This document shows positions 1 through 7,645 of a stretch of 64,000 bases of DNA, piece after piece; within the stretch, counting starts at the first letter, position 1; each line of letters starts with the position of its first letter. Made by a program: the position numbers and the translations under genes. This DNA is from Claveliimonas monacensis (GTDB lineage Bacteria > Bacillota > Clostridia > Lachnospirales > Lachnospiraceae), in the NCBI RefSeq assembly GCF_014982975.1, contig NZ_JADCKL010000005.1, positions 116,427 through 180,426 on the forward strand, in the 5' to 3' direction. Under the pieces are notes generated by a model, which did no database searches, was not told where the DNA came from, and saw only the letters and a program-made list of their open reading frames with translations.

Positions 1-83
1 AACCCGGATTATAAACAATGATTTTTAAAAAATCTTCAAAGAAATGTAAAGTCTGCGTTAAGTCATTTTCTGCGGGAGAGCAT

Positions 84-122
84 AAAAAAAGGACCTCCCG
101 GAGCAACGCTCCGAAAAATCCT
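84..122 (-). terminator. Intrinsic terminator of the MurR/RpiR gene
   Basis: Read on the minus strand, the arms CGGAGC and GCTCCG close on a GTT loop, are extended by GGA/TCC pairing, and run into seven T residues. It lies 11 bp after the stop codon of the regulator at 133. Confidence 0.75.
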
Positions 123-132
123 TTTCCCCATT

Positions 133-984
133 TTATTCTTCTTTATGATGCATATCCTGCTCAAACTCCTTCGTGGACTGTATCAGCATCCTGTCAAACC
201 GTTCCGGATCGCTGAGCATGATCGCCCCGCACAGGGCGTCCACAAAAGCCATCTGAGAGATCCTGGATGAGATCCATCTGCTGATCTCCGAAAAATGGAT
301 CGTGGGCGTAATGAAAATGTAATCCGCGATCCGTGCCAGCTCTGACGTCTGGCCGCCTGTCACAGCCACCGTCACTGCCCCCGCCTGCTTAGCCGCCGCC
401 AGGGAATCTATGACAGCCTGGGTTTCTCCGGATATGGAGAAACCGATGGCCACGTCCTTTTTCCCCAGATGCCCGGCGCTGACTTTCTGAAAGAACAGAT
501 CCGAGTAGTTCCGGCTGGTAAGTCCCAGATGAAGCATCCGCCCCGAAAGTTCAGCCGCCGCGTTGGCCGAGTTGTCTGTCCCGTATACATCGATGATCTT
601 GGCCTTTTTAATGACTCTGACCACCTCTTCCATCTGTCTGAGATCCAGGTGTTTTGCCATATCGGATATCATGGTCAGATCATCCCGTATGATCTGAAAG
701 ACTGCCTCGTACTTCTTATTTTCACGCTTCTGCCCGGTCTGCTCACCGGACAGTTCCTGCTGCCCCTTCTCCTGCCACACAGTCTTCTGAAAGGCCGACC
801 AGCTTTCATACCCTGCTGCCTGCAGCATGCGGATAATGGTGGCCTGCCCCACGCCGGCCCTCTCTGCCAGTTCCCGCACAGTCATGTTCCCGGCCGCCTC
901 CGGATTTTCCAGAAGCAGATCTGCCGCTTTTTTCTGGTTACGGCTCAGCATGGCATAGCAGAGCCTCAGTTCAGTCTTCCACAT
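133..984 (-). CDS. MurR/RpiR family transcriptional regulator
   Basis: A helix-turn-helix regulator with a sugar-phosphate sensing domain. The first ~75 residues form an RpiR-type HTH (TVRELAERAGVGQATIIRML). Residues ~120-260 form a SIS domain (DVYGTDNSANAAAEL, GFSISGETQAVIDSL) that in this family binds phosphorylated sugars or amino sugars. I chose the ATG at 984 because AGGGAG lies 8 bp before it; the GTG at 993 has no ribosome site. An 11-bp inverted repeat (995-1005 and 1059-1069) flanks the promoter and suggests autoregulation. No sugar catabolism gene lies beside it, so the effector and targets are unknown. Confidence 0.85.
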   Translation of the reverse strand: MWKTELRLCYAMLSRNQKKAADLLLENPEAAGNMTVRELAERAGVGQATIIRMLQAAGYESWSAFQKTVWQEKGQQELSGEQTGQKRENKKYEAVFQIIRDDLTMISDMAKHLDLRQMEEVVRVIKKAKIIDVYGTDNSANAAAELSGRMLHLGLTSRNYSDLFFQKVSAGHLGKKDVAIGFSISGETQAVIDSLAAAKQAGAVTVAVTGGQTSELARIADYIFITPTIHFSEISRWISSRISQMAFVDALCGAIMLSDPERFDRMLIQSTKEFEQDMHHKEE

Positions 985-994
985 ATCTGTCACT

Positions 995-1069
995 CCCTTG
1001 TCCGGAACATCGCTCCGTTTTTTTGACTTTTTTCAATGTCTTATTTTAGCATTGTCGGCCGGACAAGGG
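995..1069 (-). promoter_or_regulatory. Putative MurR/RpiR promoter with paired operator
   Basis: CCCTTGTCCGG at 995-1005 is repeated in inverse orientation as CCGGACAAGGG at 1059-1069. Between them, on the minus strand, lies an extended -10 element (TGC followed by TAAAAT, 1043-1048), so the upstream arm falls near the -35 region and the downstream arm next to the ribosome site. This is the arrangement expected of an autoregulatory operator. Inference from sequence only. Confidence 0.45.
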
Positions 1070-1087
1070 TGTAGAAAATCTACAATT

Positions 1088-2830
1088 TTACAAAGATTTA
1101 ACCTCACATTCGTGTTCTGTGTGCAGCAGCATATGTGCTTTATGTGACATAGGCTGCCCCATATACTCATCATAGAGCTTCAGGATATCCGGGTTTTCGT
1201 GTGAGAAGCGCACCTTATAATCCTTGTCCAGACGGTAGAGCTGCTTTCCTCTCTCAAAGGCCAGCTCCTGACCGTCGTGGATCGGCTGTCCGCCGCCGCC
1301 CACGCAGCCGCCTGGACATGCCATGACTTCCACAAAATCGTACTCCACTTCCCCTTTTTCCATTCTGTCAAGAAGAGTTCTGGTATTTCCAAGTCCGCTG
1401 ACTACCGCCGTGCGCACTTTGATCCCATTGATGGTAAGCTCTGCCTCTGCCACACCGTCATTTGCGTTAAATCCGGGACTCCTGACTGCCTTGAAAGCGT
1501 CCGCGTCCGGATTTTCCCCGGTGATGATCGCATAGGCTGTGCGCAGAGCCGCCTCCATAACGCCGCCTGTCACGCCGAAGATGACGCCCGCTCCGGTTCC
1601 CTCCTGCATAGGAGAGTCCCCGGGAATATCCTCCAGCGTATCCGGACTGATATGGGCAGAACGCATCATCTTTACCAGTTCTCTTGTAGTAATGACTGCA
1701 TCCACATCATGTCCTGCGTACTCTTCATAGAAGAGTTCCTGCTCCCGCTCGGCCTTCTTGGCCACGCATGGCATGACGGACACGGTGTAAATCTCCTCCG
1801 GCTTCTTTCCGATCTTCTCCGCGAAATAGGTCTTCATGACCGCCCCGAACATCTGCTGCGGGGACTTGGCCGTGGAGAGATATCTGACAAGATGAGGGTA
1901 CTGGGACTTGATAAACCGCACCCATCCCGGACAGCAGGAGGTGAACATGGGGTGCCCCTTCAGCTCCCCCGCCGTAAATCTCTGTACAAACTCGTTGGCT
2001 TCCTCCATGATCGTAAGGTCCGCGGAAAATACCGTGTCAAATACGTAGTCCGCTCCCATTCTCTTCAGAGCGTCCATGATCTTTCCAATGGTGGCATCTT
2101 CCGGCGCAAGTCCGGTCTGCTCTCCCCAGGAAGTGCGGACAGCAGGCGCCACCTGGACAACCACGGTCTTCTTCTCATCTGCCAGGGCATCCCACACTTT
2201 CTCTGTGTCGTCCCGCTCACGCAGGGCTCCCACCGGGCAGTGGGTGATGCACTGTCCGCACAGGGAGCAGGGAGCATCCTCGATATTCATGTGCCCGGAC
2301 ACATTGACTGTGGTCCGCGAGCCGGTTCCCTCCACATCCCAGACAGACAGCTTCTGTACCTTGTCGCAGATCTGGATACAGCGCATGCATTTGATACACT
2401 TTGCCGAATCGCGGATCAGCGGGAAGTCCATGTTCCACTCTCTCCGGTCAATCTCCTGCCGGTAGGGAAGATCGATAATATTCAGATCATTGGCCACCTT
2501 CTGCAGGCTGCAGTTGCCGCTGCGGGCACAGGTGACGCACTGGCAGTCGTGCTGGGAGAGGATCAGCTCCACATTGGTCCGCCTGTCCTTGCGCACTTTC
2601 GGGCTGTTGGTAAAGATGACCATGCCCTCTTCCGCCACATTGTTGCAGGATGTGATCAGGCGCTCCTTCCCCTGCAGTTCCACTACACAGACGCGGCAGG
2701 CCGCGATCTCATTGATCCCTTTCAGAAAACAGAGGCTGGGGATGGGAATGCCGTTCTGTCTTGCCGCTTCCATGATCGTTGTATTTTCTTCTACGGAAAT
2801 ATGCTTTCCGTCAATCGTCAGATTTACCAT
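1088..2830 (-). CDS. hydA: [FeFe] hydrogenase, group A, HydA-type
   Basis: Reversible proton reduction to H2 in the cytoplasm. Domains: 2Fe-2S plant-ferredoxin fold (Cys34, 45, 48, 62), His-Cys3 4Fe-4S site (His94, Cys98, 101, 107), two 4Fe-4S clusters (Cys145-155 and 188-198), then the H-cluster domain. All three H-cluster signatures are intact: TSCCPGW (Cys299/Cys300), MPCVAKKAE (Cys355) and MACPGGCVGGGGQP (Cys505, Cys509). Length (580 aa) is normal for the M3 architecture. AAGGAGG precedes the ATG. The start overlaps the end of the upstream GltD-like gene by 7 bp, so the two are co-translated. This pairing is typical of glutamate-synthase-linked (A2) hydrogenases. The HydEFG maturases are not in the window. 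Confidence 0.93.
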   Translation of the reverse strand: MVNLTIDGKHISVEENTTIMEAARQNGIPIPSLCFLKGINEIAACRVCVVELQGKERLITSCNNVAEEGMVIFTNSPKVRKDRRTNVELILSQHDCQCVTCARSGNCSLQKVANDLNIIDLPYRQEIDRREWNMDFPLIRDSAKCIKCMRCIQICDKVQKLSVWDVEGTGSRTTVNVSGHMNIEDAPCSLCGQCITHCPVGALRERDDTEKVWDALADEKKTVVVQVAPAVRTSWGEQTGLAPEDATIGKIMDALKRMGADYVFDTVFSADLTIMEEANEFVQRFTAGELKGHPMFTSCCPGWVRFIKSQYPHLVRYLSTAKSPQQMFGAVMKTYFAEKIGKKPEEIYTVSVMPCVAKKAEREQELFYEEYAGHDVDAVITTRELVKMMRSAHISPDTLEDIPGDSPMQEGTGAGVIFGVTGGVMEAALRTAYAIITGENPDADAFKAVRSPGFNANDGVAEAELTINGIKVRTAVVSGLGNTRTLLDRMEKGEVEYDFVEVMACPGGCVGGGGQPIHDGQELAFERGKQLYRLDKDYKVRFSHENPDILKLYDEYMGQPMSHKAHMLLHTEHECEVKSL

Positions 2831-4656
2831 ATACTCTCACGCCCTCCTTTGAATATTCCGTAGCCGAAATGATCGCAGCGCAGGCACCGTCCTGCCTCCT
2901 GCTTCGCCTCGTTTTCCGTCATACAGTTTTCGACTCCTTCAAAGTCTTTCACCCGCAGACAGGCCTCGCGCTCTGTCAGGTTGACCCTGCCACACGGTGA
3001 GCGGTCTGAGAGATTGGGTTCCGGGATCTCCACATCACAGGAAATCTCGTGATGGTAGCCCAGATACTCGTCAATATTGGCAGCCACCACTTTGCCGGCC
3101 GCAATGGCGGTGATGACAGAAGCCGGACCACTTGCGCAGTCTCCGCCTGCAAAGACGCCGGGCATATTCTCAAAGGTTCCCGTGCTCTTTGTGCGGATCT
3201 TTCCTCTCTCTACCGGAATGCCCGCCTCCTCAAAGTGGCGCGTCTCAATGTTCTGGCCGATGGCTACAATAAGCACGTCGCAGGGGATGTAGAGGTCCTC
3301 TTCGCCGGTAGGCCGGATGCTGGCTCTGCCGTCCTTGATGGCGCTGACCATCTGGGGCGTCACATAAAGACCCTTCACCTGGCCCGCCTCATCCACGTCA
3401 ATGGCTGCCGGTGCTTTCAGTGTCTGCAGCTCCACGCCCTCAGCGATGGCTCCCTCGATCTCCTGGGGCAAAGCGGTCATATCTGCCCTGCGGCGCCGGT
3501 AAACAATGCTGACTTTCTTGGCCCCCAGACGCTTCGCTGTACGGACAGCGTCCATGGACACGTTTCCGCCGCCTACCACGGCCACTTCCTTGCCGGTCAG
3601 ATCCATGATGATATTCTTCCCTACATTTCTAAGGAACTGTACTGCCGAGAGTACGCCGTCCGCGTCCTCTCCCTCCAGTCCCAGCTTCTTGTCCGTGCTG
3701 GCGCCAATGGTGATGAGCACAGCGTCGTACTCCTTCCTGAGCTGCTGGATCGTAATATCCTGGCCGATCTTCATGCCGTATTTTACCTGTACGCCTGTCT
3801 TCAGGATACAGTTGATATCGTCCTCAAGCCGCTCCTTTGGCAGCCGGTAGTTGGGAATGCCGTACCGCAGCATGCCTCCCAGCTTCGGCAGCATCTCGTA
3901 CACCACAGCCTGGTGTCCCATAAGCTGCAGATAGTAGGCCGCGCTTAAGCCTCCCGGCCCTCCTCCAAGGACAGCGATCCGCTTTCCGGTGGAAGGAGCA
4001 CATGCCGGCGGGTCCACCTCGCCCGCATAGTCTGCCGCCATCCGCTTCAGTCCCCGGATGTTGATGGAGTCGTCCACCATATTCCGGCGGCATCTTGCCT
4101 CGCAGGGATGCTCGCATATGAATCCGCAGGTAGTGGGGAACGGGTTGTCCTTGCGGATCAGACGCACGGCATCTGCGTATCTTCCTTCGCCTACAAGAGC
4201 TATATACCCGGGCACGTCCACATGGGCCGGACACAGTGCCACACAGGGCACAGGCTGATTGTAGCTGCATGTACATCTTCCATTTTTTATGTGCTCAATA
4301 TAGTCATCCCGATATCCGATCAGCCCTTTGTAGACCATCCGGGCCGCCTCGTAGCCGATGGCGCAGTCCGCCGACTCCATAATGGAGAGCGCTGTCTCTT
4401 CCATGTAATCCAGCGTCTTCATGGTGGCTTTTCCATCCAGCACATCCTTGATAAAATGGTTAAGCTGCCCAAGACCGATCCTGCACGGCACGCATTTTCC
4501 GCAGGTCTGGGCATGGCACAATTCCAGGAAGGCTCTCGACATGTCCACAGGACACAGTCCCGGCGGACTGGACTCGATCCGTCTCTCCAGATCTTTATAG
4601 AGACCTTCCATGACAATTCTGGCTCTGTTTGGAGCCTTAATCTCTAGTCTGCTCAT
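2824..4656 (-). CDS. GltD-like FAD/NAD(P) oxidoreductase with NuoF-type Fe-S domain
   Basis: Probable electron-transfer partner of the hydrogenase encoded just downstream. The N-terminal ~120 residues resemble the C-terminal 4Fe-4S segment of NuoF/HydB (TCGKCVPCRIG). Next is a GltD-type di-cluster segment (CVALCPAHVDVPGYI, CGFICEHPCEARCRRN) and the two Rossmann folds of the glutamate synthase small subunit (AVLGGGPGGLSAAYYL for FAD, VAVVGGGNVSMDAVR for NAD(P), VFAGGDCASGPASV). The start at 4656 is favoured by GGAG 8 bp upstream; an in-frame ATG at 4755 lies upstream of the promoter. Expected reaction: NAD(P)H-coupled electron transfer to or from hydrogenase. No GltB large subunit is nearby. 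Confidence 0.82.
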   Translation of the reverse strand: MSRLEIKAPNRARIVMEGLYKDLERRIESSPPGLCPVDMSRAFLELCHAQTCGKCVPCRIGLGQLNHFIKDVLDGKATMKTLDYMEETALSIMESADCAIGYEAARMVYKGLIGYRDDYIEHIKNGRCTCSYNQPVPCVALCPAHVDVPGYIALVGEGRYADAVRLIRKDNPFPTTCGFICEHPCEARCRRNMVDDSINIRGLKRMAADYAGEVDPPACAPSTGKRIAVLGGGPGGLSAAYYLQLMGHQAVVYEMLPKLGGMLRYGIPNYRLPKERLEDDINCILKTGVQVKYGMKIGQDITIQQLRKEYDAVLITIGASTDKKLGLEGEDADGVLSAVQFLRNVGKNIIMDLTGKEVAVVGGGNVSMDAVRTAKRLGAKKVSIVYRRRRADMTALPQEIEGAIAEGVELQTLKAPAAIDVDEAGQVKGLYVTPQMVSAIKDGRASIRPTGEEDLYIPCDVLIVAIGQNIETRHFEEAGIPVERGKIRTKSTGTFENMPGVFAGGDCASGPASVITAIAAGKVVAANIDEYLGYHHEISCDVEIPEPNLSDRSPCGRVNLTEREACLRVKDFEGVENCMTENEAKQEAGRCLRCDHFGYGIFKGGRESIW

Positions 4657-4696
4657 TTTCTTCTCTCCTCTCGACATGTTTCCCCATAGTTTTTTT

Positions 4697-4725
4697 ATTA
4701 TAACACTACCCGGACCGGTTGTAAC
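4697..4725 (-). promoter_or_regulatory. Promoter of the hydrogenase operon
   Basis: On the minus strand, a perfect -10 TATAAT (4697-4702) sits 17 bp from GTTACA (4720-4725), 40 bp before the chosen start at 4656. Confidence 0.6.
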
Positions 4726-4765
4726 CAGATTTGCCGGAAGTAGATTTTTTAACAAAAATAAGCAT

Positions 4766-4799
4766 AAAAAAGCGGCCGTCTCGCTAAGAGTCCGGCCGC
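4766..4799 (-). terminator. Terminator overlapping the end of the AP2-domain gene
   Basis: Arms GCGGCCG (4772-4778) and CGGCCGC (4793-4799) are followed on the minus strand by six T residues. The TAG stop codon (4784-4786) lies in the loop, so the last codons of the AP2 gene form the upstream arm. It ends the pilus operon. Confidence 0.88.
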
Positions 4800-5758
4800 G
4801 GTACTGTTTCCTTTACAGAGCCATTTATGACAAGCTCTCCCTCCTTTTTCTCCACCTCAAATTCCAGCGGATGCCGGAGCGCCCAGGAAGGGTCAGAAGC
4901 CGCCTTTTCCTTCCATCTGTAATAAGCCTCCAGAAAACCGCCGTGTATGAGCTCTTCTGCCTGCAGACGGACCTTCACCGCCTCCCCGTAATCCTGATAC
5001 GTGCCAAGATAGAATCTCTGCCCTTTAAATCCTATGTTCACCCGGTATTTTCCGTTCCCGGTCCTGAACACGCCCCGGAAACCGCTGGTATTGTCCTTCC
5101 TGGATTTTCTCTTCTCAAGGATTTCCACACAGGTACCGTCAATGCGGTGCAGCTTCTCACGTATCTTACTCCTGTTCTCATTTCTCAGGCAGCCGCAGCT
5201 CATGACGCTTTCCCGCACGAGCGCGTCCTCTGTCACTTCCGCCACCCTGCCGCAGTCACACTGACACTCCCAGTATACAGAGCCCTTCCGGTCCCGCCTG
5301 TCTGTTGGGCGCAGAGCTGTCAGCCTGCCGAATTTCCGCCCGGTCAGGTCCACTCTGTTATGTCCGTGCTCATGGGAGCGGCAACCACAGCTCTTCACCT
5401 TTCCCGCTTTCAGGTCCCGGGCAGTCACAGCCTTCTCATTTCCGCAGTCACACCTGCACAGCCAGCAGGTCCGGCCATACTTGTTCTCCGCCCTGCCCAG
5501 CACAGTCAGGTGCCCGAACACGCGCCCCGTCAGGTCCTCGGCAATGCTCCCCCTGCGGGCACTGCTCCTGGGGATGCACCCGCAGTCCGCCACGGTCCCG
5601 TTCTTCAGCCGCTTGGTATTGACAAAAATCTCCTGCCCACAGTCGCAGCGGCATCTCCACACTCTGTATTTCTGCTCAGTCCTGTCCGTCTTTTCCAGGA
5701 CAGTCAGGTGCCCGAAGCGCTGCCCCGTCAGATCCTTCTTATATGCCTGCTTCCTCAT
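4784..5758 (-). CDS. AP2-domain protein with three CDCG zinc-ribbon repeats
   Basis: Three repeats of ~55 residues each begin DLTGxxFGxLT and continue with a CxCDCG motif and a closing CGC motif (approximately residues 9-61, 75-126 and 137-190). The Cys pairs look like zinc ribbons. A C-terminal AP2 DNA-binding domain follows (SGFRGVFRTGNGKYRVNIGF, then FYLGTYQDYGEAVKVR). Bacterial AP2 proteins are often linked to mobile elements or phages. Here the ATG overlaps the sortase stop codon by 4 bp (ATGA), so it is translationally coupled to pilus assembly genes. A role as a DNA-binding regulator of the pilus locus is inference. Function unknown. Confidence 0.75.
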   Translation of the reverse strand: MRKQAYKKDLTGQRFGHLTVLEKTDRTEQKYRVWRCRCDCGQEIFVNTKRLKNGTVADCGCIPRSSARRGSIAEDLTGRVFGHLTVLGRAENKYGRTCWLCRCDCGNEKAVTARDLKAGKVKSCGCRSHEHGHNRVDLTGRKFGRLTALRPTDRRDRKGSVYWECQCDCGRVAEVTEDALVRESVMSCGCLRNENRSKIREKLHRIDGTCVEILEKRKSRKDNTSGFRGVFRTGNGKYRVNIGFKGQRFYLGTYQDYGEAVKVRLQAEELIHGGFLEAYYRWKEKAASDPSWALRHPLEFEVEKKEGELVINGSVKETVPRPDS

Positions 5759-6672
5759 CTGTCCCTTCTCTTTCTCTTTCTCTTTTTCTTCTTCCTCCGT
5801 GTGAAAAGAAATATCACCGCCAAGAGAAAGACTGTCAAAAGACCTCCCAGGGCAATGAGATTTAACATCTGCTCTGTCCTTATATCCTCCTCCGAGGACT
5901 CATAGGGAAGTCCGTCTCCCAGCCTTGCCTGCAGCTCCTCATCACCGTCTGCCTGTCCTTCTCCCGCTCTTTTGCAGTACACCACATATCTCTGGTAATT
6001 CTGGGGGTAGGGATGACAGGTGATCAGGGTGACCATGTCCTCCCCCGGCAGGATCTTTACCGCATCCACGTCGTCCGGTTCAATGACGATACATTTTTCT
6101 ACCTGATACTCTATCGTCTCCCAGAGGTTGGTGATCTCCACCTTGTCTCCCGCCTGCAGCACCTCGATCTCCCGGAACATGGGGATTCCCCCGTTGCCCC
6201 GGTGGGCTGCGATGACGCAGTTGGTATTCTCCCCGCCTATGGGCATGCTGGTCTGCCCCAGCACCACCGCCCCCTTCAGCATGTTCTCCCGGCTGGCGCC
6301 CACATACAGGGGCATCCGAAGGTTCATGGCGTCGATGGTAATGTAGCCCACCATGTCGTCAGGGAGCCCGGACGCCTGGAGATCAAAGGGGTTCTGTTCA
6401 TAGCTCCAGGCGTCCACCAGGCCGCTCTGGCCGTTTTCATAGATACTGGCGTTGTATTCCTGCATCTGCTGCAGAAGCCCGCCATAGTCTGTCCCTGTAC
6501 TCCCTTCCTGTCCGCTCCCCTGCTCTATCCGGAGCTTCTCATCCTGAAAACGGCTGATCTCCTGCCCGTTTTCATACTCTGACATGAGGCTCCTTGCGTG
6601 GGGATACAGGAGCAGCGAGGCTCCCGCCAGGAACAGCAGCACAGCCAGCGTGGTAAATATGACTCTTTTCAT
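5755..6672 (-). CDS. srtC: Class C (pilin-polymerising) sortase, copy 1
   Basis: Membrane transpeptidase that joins pilin subunits by isopeptide bonds. It has an N-terminal membrane segment (residues ~3-24), a lid region containing NPF, catalytic His157 (AAHRG), Cys219 (LITCHPY) and Arg228 (QRYVVYC), and a C-terminal membrane helix followed by a very basic tail (RRKKKKRKRKRRDR). Two membrane segments and the lid are typical of class C. The ATG at 6672 has AAGGA 8 bp upstream; the in-frame GTG at 6693 does not. It lies between a second sortase and the AP2 gene in one operon. Confidence 0.9.
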   Translation of the reverse strand: MKRVIFTTLAVLLFLAGASLLLYPHARSLMSEYENGQEISRFQDEKLRIEQGSGQEGSTGTDYGGLLQQMQEYNASIYENGQSGLVDAWSYEQNPFDLQASGLPDDMVGYITIDAMNLRMPLYVGASRENMLKGAVVLGQTSMPIGGENTNCVIAAHRGNGGIPMFREIEVLQAGDKVEITNLWETIEYQVEKCIVIEPDDVDAVKILPGEDMVTLITCHPYPQNYQRYVVYCKRAGEGQADGDEELQARLGDGLPYESSEEDIRTEQMLNLIALGGLLTVFLLAVIFLFTRRKKKKRKRKRRDR

Positions 6673-6709
6673 CCCAACCGTCCTTTCTGTCACCGCATAT
6701 CACCGCATG

Positions 6710-7612
6710 TCACTGTCTTCTCCTGCGTCTCTTTCTCCCCCGCCGTTTTCCTCTTCTCCTTTTTGCAAAGAAGACAGCCGCCGCAATGGCCGCCAGGAGA
6801 AGAAGCCCCAGGAGGATCGCGTGCAGGTATGTATCCAGCCAGCCTCTGCCCTGGTCTGCTGTCCTGCTGCTGTCCTCTGCCTCCGTTTCCTCATAGGGTA
6901 CTCTGGTCCCCCGTACAAGGAGGCGGTGGGTGTTGACCGCGTAGGGCGTGCACGTCAGGAGCGTGACCAGGTCCCTGTCCTCCTCCGGCTGCAGCAGGGA
7001 CAGTTCCTCCGGCTCGATGACCTCGATCTGGTCCACCTCGTAAGCCAGCGTCTGGTCCAGCACATGGATATAGAACCGGTCCCCTGTCTCCATCTCATCC
7101 AGGCGGGTAAAGAGCTCCGCGCTGGGCAGTCCCCTGTGGGCGCTGATGACAGAATGCCGGTCCAGCCCGCCGATGGGCAGAGCCGTCATCTCCAGATGCC
7201 CGGCCCCCTCGGCCAGCACTTCCTCACTTGTCCCATGATAAATGGGAAGATACACGTCTATCTCCGGGATATCCACGTATCCCATGACGCCGTCTCCGTT
7301 GATGTTGAGCACCTGGCTGTAGTTATCCGGAAGGACATAGCCGCTGCCCATGACAAAGGGGTCATGGACCGGATCCCCCGCCAGGTTCTCGTTGTACTCC
7401 TCCGCCTCCGCCCACGCCGCGTCGATCTGCGCCTGGTCCATCTCACTTACCTTCGCCTGGTAGGTACGGATCACCTTCTCCTGCTGCCGCTCCGCCAGCA
7501 TGTTACTGATGGCCGGATAAAGGAAAATCCCGGCGCCTGCTGCAAAAAGCAGCAGAGGCGCCAGGAGGAATAAAGGGTTCTTCTTTTTTTCAGTCGTCTT
7601 ATATTCGTTCAT
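6710..7612 (-). CDS. srtC: Class C (pilin-polymerising) sortase, copy 2
   Basis: Second pilus sortase of the locus. N-terminal membrane segment (residues ~13-32), lid motif DPF (HDPFVMGSGY), catalytic His159 (SAHRG), Cys221 (TLLTCTPY) and Arg230 (NTHRLLVRG), C-terminal membrane helix and arginine-rich tail. Two sortases in one pilus operon usually split the work of polymerising the shaft and adding minor pilins; which does which cannot be read from the sequence. It follows the major pilin by 33 bp. The ribosome site before its ATG is weak, suggesting dependence on upstream translation. Confidence 0.9.
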   Translation of the reverse strand: MNEYKTTEKKKNPLFLLAPLLLFAAGAGIFLYPAISNMLAERQQEKVIRTYQAKVSEMDQAQIDAAWAEAEEYNENLAGDPVHDPFVMGSGYVLPDNYSQVLNINGDGVMGYVDIPEIDVYLPIYHGTSEEVLAEGAGHLEMTALPIGGLDRHSVISAHRGLPSAELFTRLDEMETGDRFYIHVLDQTLAYEVDQIEVIEPEELSLLQPEEDRDLVTLLTCTPYAVNTHRLLVRGTRVPYEETEAEDSSRTADQGRGWLDTYLHAILLGLLLLAAIAAAVFFAKRRRGKRRGRKRRRRRQ

Positions 7613-7645
7613 GTCAGATAAACCCGGTTTTTCAGTCTTTTACAC

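Noticed and set aside
1277..2863. Long plus-strand open frame opposite the hydrogenase
   Set aside because: It is exactly antisense to a gene with all H-cluster motifs, has no ribosome site and no recognisable protein features; an effect of high GC codon bias.
4610..5905. 431-codon plus-strand open frame opposite the AP2-domain gene
   Set aside because: Shadow of the CDCG-repeat coding sequence; it has no recognisable features and crosses a promoter and a terminator of the minus strand.
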